Part shown: positions 54,827 to 64,000 of the stretch, piece by piece
Numbering within the stretch: the stretch's first letter is position 1
Layout of the letters: every line of letters begins with the position of its first letter
Assembly: GCF_037975245.1 (NCBI RefSeq)
Contig: NC_092562.1
Location: 21,159,054 to 21,223,053 of the forward strand
Origin: Apostichopus japonicus
Taxonomy: Eukaryota; Echinodermata; Holothuroidea; Aspidochirotida; Stichopodidae
Direction: 5' to 3'
Length of the DNA: 64,000 bases
Position numbers and translations under genes: made by a program
The notes under the pieces: model-generated
Database searches by the model: none
What the model was told of the DNA's origin: nothing
Seen by the model: the letters and a program-made list of their open reading frames with translations, nothing else

Positions 54827-54834
54827 TGTAGAGT

Positions 54835-57800
54835 GCAAAGGACAGTAATAAATAAATAAAAGAAGAAGTGATTTATTGGGTACTATTCACCAAGTAAACA
54901 AATTGTTAAGATTGTGACATTACAAGTGCATAGAGTCTCATAGTGTACATAACACTTTGGAAATGAGCATGTTTCATGATTTTCAACTGCACATGCTAAT
55001 AAAAGGGTCATTCTGTATGTGATAAACAAAACCATGCTCGTATACACTGACCCTAATTTGGAATGACCTAATCTTTAATTCATGAAATATTGACAGTTTA
55101 TGGTTTGTAAAGTCACATGTTGGAGTCAAGCAAACCATTCAGTGAAAATTAGAAACCCACTTTGAAACTATATATTTCTGTGACAATGCTTTGAGATCTG
55201 TGACGTACACTTGGGTAGCCGGAGTTGTGTAACAATGTTCAGCTTACAACAAGAATCCAATTTCCAAAATTCCATCAATATCAATCTGCCATCTTGCAAT
55301 CAGTGCAGTACAGTCATTAACATTAACCTATAGAGGACATAAGAGTCATATAATTTGTAAATTTTTTCATATAATGGTATATCTCAGTTAACTATGATAT
55401 TTTAAGTTCAGTTCCATTAATATCAATTCCATAATTAAATTCTTTTCAAAATTATGCAATTTTTGAATTAGCAACAATATGAAATATGATCTCATGATGC
55501 CATCACTAAATATTTCCTTCATCACTTCCAGACAAAGGACTTTTTTGCTAAATACAAATTTTCTAAATTTTGGCATTTGACGATGTCAGAACAACACAGT
55601 ACTTGAAAGGAAATCTTTTTGCTTTGTAATTTTTTTTTTTTTTAGCAGTTTGTAAATCAAAGAAAAATTATGTGTGTGTGCTTTTTATGGAGTGAAAGGG
55701 ATTGTCTGTAATACTGTAAAACATGCCTGCACAGAAGCCAAGAAGTTGATTTATGACAATCAGGCATCCAACGCTATGACACACACCAGCCATTATGTCT
55801 ACAGTTTGAATTATGCTAGGCAGATAACCATGGAGACCGAGGTGTACATTGTCAGTTCAAGGTGTCATATCATCCAGGTATGTCATGTTCATTTGTAACA
55901 AAATATTAAGCAGTCCTTACTTAGATGAGTCGATCAAGATGATTATCATACAAGTAGCAGCTACAGTTCATGTTACATTACAAGGTGGTCCTTTATGATA
56001 TATTTACTTCAAAATGTTGCCATATCATTCAGTTTGACTCTAGGTGAGTTTTCTTATAATTTGATATTTGAATACCTGTTAGCCTGTCATAAGGAATTAA
56101 AATGGATGGTTTTTCCTTTAAGAATTCGAACCACTTGTGAATTGGTATGTCATAGTTTACATTTACATGTACATATAATTGCTCAGAGTGGCTACTGATC
56201 TAGAGCGCACCTTTCAGGGTTATAGTTTGCACATTGCTCTTGAATTACTGTATGAATTTATGCATCACCGGCAAGGTATTAAAAATCAGATGTTTTTCAG
56301 GCTTTCTGTCACAAATAAAGGGTGTTAATGAGTCCCATGCATGGTTTACACTATGTAATATCTCCCAATGCAAGTGTCAAATGAAGTATGAAAAGTTGGG
56401 ATAAAAAAAATTTTTAGCTTCGGTGTCTATATTCAAGTACATAACCATTTGCCAAGGTTTGAAGATTCTGAAAAAATTTCATAATCCCAGCATGGCCACA
56501 CAGGTATTAAATTCTGGCGAGATTAATGAATATTAAAAATGTTAGAATTAATGAATATTAATGAAAATATCGCATCAATTGTGCAACAGTACATGTGCAT
56601 CTGTGTTTTACAAAAAAATCTTGATTAAGATTAGTCAAAAACTTGAATCATCAAGAGCTATCGACAACAGTTGTAATTAAAACACCACCTTCTATAGATG
56701 CTGTGTTTTATTATTCATTGTCGTCTACTTTAGTCAGCTTGCTATATACTTCTTTAACAGTAGCTGGTCCAATACCTTCCAAAGATATTAAGTTATAACA
56801 AGTTAACTACCAGTATATCTTTCAAATCCAGTTAGAAAACTCTCAGACAAAAACCTGTTTCATCCCACTCAATACCAGTTTTAAAAAAAATGACCACACG
56901 ACGAAAGGACGAACACAAAAGAGAAGAAAACATTCCGATTTCTGTGTTAAGGGAATGAGAGAATTCCATTAAATTTATTCAACCTTTAATTAATGAGCAC
57001 AGATTCAGCTAGTTTTAGTATAAGACCTTATTCCGTTACCACTGTAAAAGAAATTACCCGGTACTTTTTTCCGTGCACACAGACACATTATATTATGATA
57101 ATGACACTTAATATCAGCCCATGATATCGGGTTGTGATTTACAGGATGCGGTAATTTAACTTATTAGGTCAACCATTAAGGTTTAATAACCCATCTACTG
57201 TGTAGGTTATAGGATGCTTCCTGCTGCTGTTTGTCTTCGGTGACAGGAAGTCAGTTTTAGAAGTATTGACACTTCGGCTGCGGTAGTAGGATACCGCTGC
57301 CATGTATACATGTGTACACATTTCACAGAGAGCCACTGATGTTATCCAGTAGTACACACCGGTATCTCTATACCCATACTGTACAAACTCCACAGGACAT
57401 GGTGCTTCACACAATTCACATTACACAGGCCATCAAAGGCTTATTTCTTTAGTTTTACCACCATACACCACATAGTGGTTTGATTGAAAATCAAACTACA
57501 CTGTGGGTGTGTCCATGTCTGCCTACATTTACATTCCGTGGTGCGGTGCACTCTTCCCTGGTGTGTCTCGAAGTCTGTCCAAAGGTCTTAAAAACGTTTA
57601 CTTAGCTCTTGGCATTTTCTAGCAGTAATCCCAGACATGACAAATACTATAAGAAGAACAAACAAATCCGTTGGTTGAAGATGAGAGGCAAAATAAGAGA
57701 CAAAGAATGCTTGAAGGAACCGAGATAATGACGGCATTTTCCAACCAATCATTTACCGGTTTAAGATTTCCAACATTAACAGGAAGGGTTTATATACTGT

Positions 57801-59116
57801 TACAAATTATGTAACCACATGATGAAGGTATCATTATTTTAAGCACAATCCTTCAAACTAAATAAGACCTCCTCCAGTCACCGTTTAACAGAGTAATCTT
57901 AAAAACCAGCAACTCTCTTTACCTTTATTTATATCCAAGTACTTGGAAACAGACTTAAGTTTCATGTTCTTTCAAATATTATTAACATGAAGGATATACC
58001 GTCACTAAAGTTGCAACTTGTCAGCTCATATCATGTGCCTAGATACTCTTACATCTGATTTAGCTACATTTACAATCCCTTACTACAAGTCACGTTGTCG
58101 TCCAACCTGTCCTTGTACTGTTCTTTCTTACAAACACTGAAACAGCATAACCCACTTTAAGTTGCACATTCCTCTCTAAATCATTTCCCAAACAAATGAG
58201 GTGTTTTACCGGTTGAACAATGCTGAACCTATTTCCAAGCAGAACGAGTCAGATGACATTTATCTTTTATTTGGATAGTGGCTTCCCTCCCACCCCCCCC
58301 CCACCCCTCCATGCAAATCACCCAATAGCAAGAGTTGGTGTAGCCAAGACTCCTGATAGAAATGACCTTTTTAAGTCACCGGTAAAGCAGAGAGACTCGT
58401 CTAGGATTTTGCGCCCTAAAAAAGCGACTTGGCCTCAACACTCTTTTGACCCAAAGATTTGAAAGCAGTTTATAGTTACGCACTCAAAGACATGGCTGTA
58501 TAAAACAAAAATCACAATAAAAGTTTGATCATGATTATGATGAAAAAGGGGGAAAATAATGGAATATATGGAAATGTTCAAAGTATTAGGAATGCTGCAC
58601 AGTCAATCCTTTTGAGGTATGGTCAAGAAAGTGACATTATCTGTCAATTTCAACTAGTAAAAGGGGAAAAAGATTGCCTTTACAAAACTTTTTTCTTTCC
58701 TTATTTTTGGGATCAATTTGAAAGTAACATATGGAAGACAAAATAATTGCTTTGGCATTAACAAATCTTATATTTACTTAAAGTCCTTGAATCAGAGGTA
58801 AAGGCAGCAAGCTTTCAAGGGTAGGTTAGTACAAAGAGTGACAAACATTGTTAAACTCAAACCCTACCCCTTTCAATATATCAGATTAAATCCATGACAC
58901 TTCATTAGAGTATTAAGTCAGTGTGTATAATTAATGACTAAAATAAAATGCCTTTCTCAGCCTTTTAAATTAAAAACAAAATCTATGAATTGTTTACTAA
59001 GAAAATGAGGGTTACTATTTCAGCGAAACATTAAGGACATTCTTCCTGCCCCTGTCATTCTTTAAAACTTACTAAAATAGAATGACAGGAGTTACTGATT
59101 TGTTTTCATGGTTACT
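54835..59116. other. Intergenic and transgelin-like 3' UTR region
   Basis: No gene recognised. Repeated GAATATTAATGA-type AT-rich motifs lie near 56525-56570. The part closest to 59117 should contain the 3' UTR of the minus-strand transgelin-like gene. Confidence 0.5.
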
Positions 59117-61713
<2,597 letters not shown>

Positions 61714-64000
61714 CTGAAAGATGAAAAAGAAGACAAAATATATATATGAGAGATAAAGACAATAACTCTTGCCCACAAAATTACACCAGGATGATTCCAT
61801 GCACCGTAAGGTTTATAGCTTAAGTTTATTTTAAGATGTATCGGTCAGCAGAAATCTGCCTCCATGATCCTAATGTAGTCTATCCTGACACCCATAGCGA
61901 GGTTCTTGCACCCCCGGTGGACCTACACATCAGTACATCACACATCTTAGTTTACATAAAATTGTTGGTGAAGATATCATGCAACTCGTGAGCTTGCTCT
62001 CTCATATCATATATTTTTATGGCCACATTTTGACGTCTACAGTAATGTTCCTATGTACTTACAGTTTATACCAAATATCATAAACATATATTTTAAATGA
62101 TGCATTCTGTACATCCATCAAGATCATATTTATGTTTGCACAATTAACTGCCACATGTATGTTTAATGACAGAGATGAATCAAATATCCTTTTAAAGTGC
62201 TACTTAAAAACAGAATGGCAAGCACCAGTAATAAAGCGACCTTTGAACACTTTACAAAAATGTCTTTACCAGACACTTTTCCCAAGAGTTTATTTGTTTG
62301 TCTGTCTGATGAATGGCAGACAAACAAGAAATTCATACAATCTGGGACTAACAGCTTAGAAAGCCACTTTGCCTTCATGCTGTTGTGCACAACAAGAGAG
62401 TGGCTATTAATACAAAGCCATTGCAAATGACATGGATCTTGTAACCTAACCGGAACGTTTCGTTTGAATATATTGGTCATGCAGGTTACGTCAGTCCCTG
62501 CCCCACCCCCCTCTTAACAGGTTCTAAAATACAGAATTACTGACACAGGGTGACAGTCACTCCTCAAAGCTCCACATTTTTACTTGTGACAGATACTATA
62601 GTACTACTGTCACTAGATGGAGAACGATTAAATTCAATGCCTTCATCAAATGACACTGCCAAGTTCAATCTTCCTATAAAACAGAAACATTCTTTCATAT
62701 CAGCAAACCCATATCATATCCCATGCTAAATTGCCAAATGTTGTTTTATTAATGATAAGGAAACCCCTCCTATGTAAAAGGATTGTTCCTCACAGTATAA
62801 ACAATACTATCTTTGTCACAATAAACCACTGCAGCCTGCATACCTGAACCAGATTGCGTTCCCCTAGCAACATAACAAAAATAATAGTACCAGCCAGACA
62901 GACAAAGCCTAAAAAAACACTTGACCTCTATAGCCTCAATAACAGTGTATAGTTCCAAATGCTTACAACAAATACTGTAGTGTATTTGTGACCGTGCACA
63001 CACAATTAATATTGTAAAACGACTATATGAAATCGTCTAGTAATTCTTTTGCAGCACATAGAATTATTGTTAGGCAAATAAACTGGAGTTCAATCTTGTA
63101 AGATCCATATAATATCTTTCTGTTTTTCTGTCTGGTATTTGGTGTTTATCTGAGGCGTTGTCTTGTTTGTTGGAAGGTATTGTCATGGCCTCCTTGTATT
63201 CCAAGAGAGCACTTAGGGAGGGATAAATGTAAATCATAGACTCTTGTATCATAGCACACTTTTAGTACTGTGAGGAAAACGTGAGTTGAATGTGGCAGTA
63301 AAAAGGAGAGGGTATTTGTTCGAACAGCAGTTTGCCTATTTCTCGTACCTGGCTATAAGTAAACTGCATTCAGTGCTGTTTATACTGATATAATGCCTTT
63401 TTAATACATAATACAGCTCCTGTTGTTGAACATCTGAAGTCATACTGTACATATTTTCCCCACTGTGTAAATTAAATTAAAATTACAATATCATCTTTTC
63501 ATTCTTTTGATTTGTATCTGTTTCACAACTAGACTTATAAATAGGCATTGACAAGAAAAAAAATCTGTTATTTTACACATTAATAATACAAAATCTCAAC
63601 AGTTTTGTCTGTTCTTCCATCACTTTCACAACATTTATAAGCCATGCATGCGTTGTTGAGAAGGAGTTTGAGTCATCCATCCTGGCTACCTTTATTCTGG
63701 TTTTTCTTGGGTGATGGAGGGTAGAAAAGGAGGTGTGGGGAGGGGGGGGGGACCATGACATTACATAAATCCATCGGGAAGTTTGAGTGGAAAAGAATGA
63801 GCGAATCTCCAGGAAAAATCATTAATTAGAGTTGTAAAATGTTAGCACTGTGACGCGGTACGTAACATGGTAACCTCCCGAAAATGAAAAGCACAATTTG
63901 ACAGCACCTGATTCCAACTGAGTCATTACATTTTGTAATGTGTTTCTTTCGCTTTAGCCATCTTAATGTAGCTCAGTTTCAATTTGACAGACTGTTACTG
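61714..64000. other. Upstream part or intron 1 of transgelin-like gene
   Basis: No exon encoding the missing CH-domain N-terminus (YGLSxEV type) was found on the minus strand. A G-run at 63738-63751. Otherwise nothing recognised. Confidence 0.45.

Noticed and set aside
55674..55898. 74-codon plus-strand frame ending at a GTATGT donor-like site
   Set aside because: No matching partner exon and no recognisable motif; may be chance.

Overview
This is eukaryotic nuclear DNA: AT-rich, with long introns, GT/AG splice sites, microsatellites, minisatellites and many short DNA transposons. The two recognisable genes are animal genes. The main one matches vertebrate CACHD1 closely in architecture but clearly differs in sequence, and the repeats look like those of marine invertebrates. 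I infer an invertebrate deuterostome, most likely an echinoderm such as a sea cucumber; the species cannot be proved from this window.

Layout. 1-13,066 is repeat-rich intergenic or upstream DNA: three probable non-autonomous DNA transposons or palindromes, an 86-bp satellite block, and a near-identical 3-kb tandem duplication (5,898-8,885 and 8,886-11,875). 13,067-48,793 (+) holds a complete CACHD1 gene (VWA and Cache domain protein, alpha2delta-like) that I could assemble as 28 exons. All splice phases agree and give 4,128 coding bases, or 1,375 residues. Its introns carry a TTAA-flanked MITE, a 52-bp minisatellite, a tRNA-like SINE head, a 2.4-kb repeat element packed with AGGTCA nuclear-receptor half-sites, two LINE tails, and a compact element combining a Pol III promoter with a hammerhead ribozyme. 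Three CACHD1 splice junctions lie inside local tandem duplications, so decoy splice sites sit beside the real ones. 48,794-59,116 is 3' UTR and intergenic DNA with a textbook hAT-type MITE (8-bp target duplication). 59,117-61,713 (-) carries the last four exons of a transgelin/calponin-family gene, convergent with CACHD1; its first exon was not found.

The two genes need not work together. CACHD1 is a single-pass surface protein known in vertebrates to modulate voltage-gated calcium channels and Wnt receptor complexes. The transgelin-like protein is an actin-binding cytoskeletal protein. The points most worth following up are the hammerhead plus Pol III element in a CACHD1 intron, the repeat-borne nuclear-receptor site arrays, and the repeated duplication of splice sites in one gene. 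All work here was by eye; no database or alignment was run.
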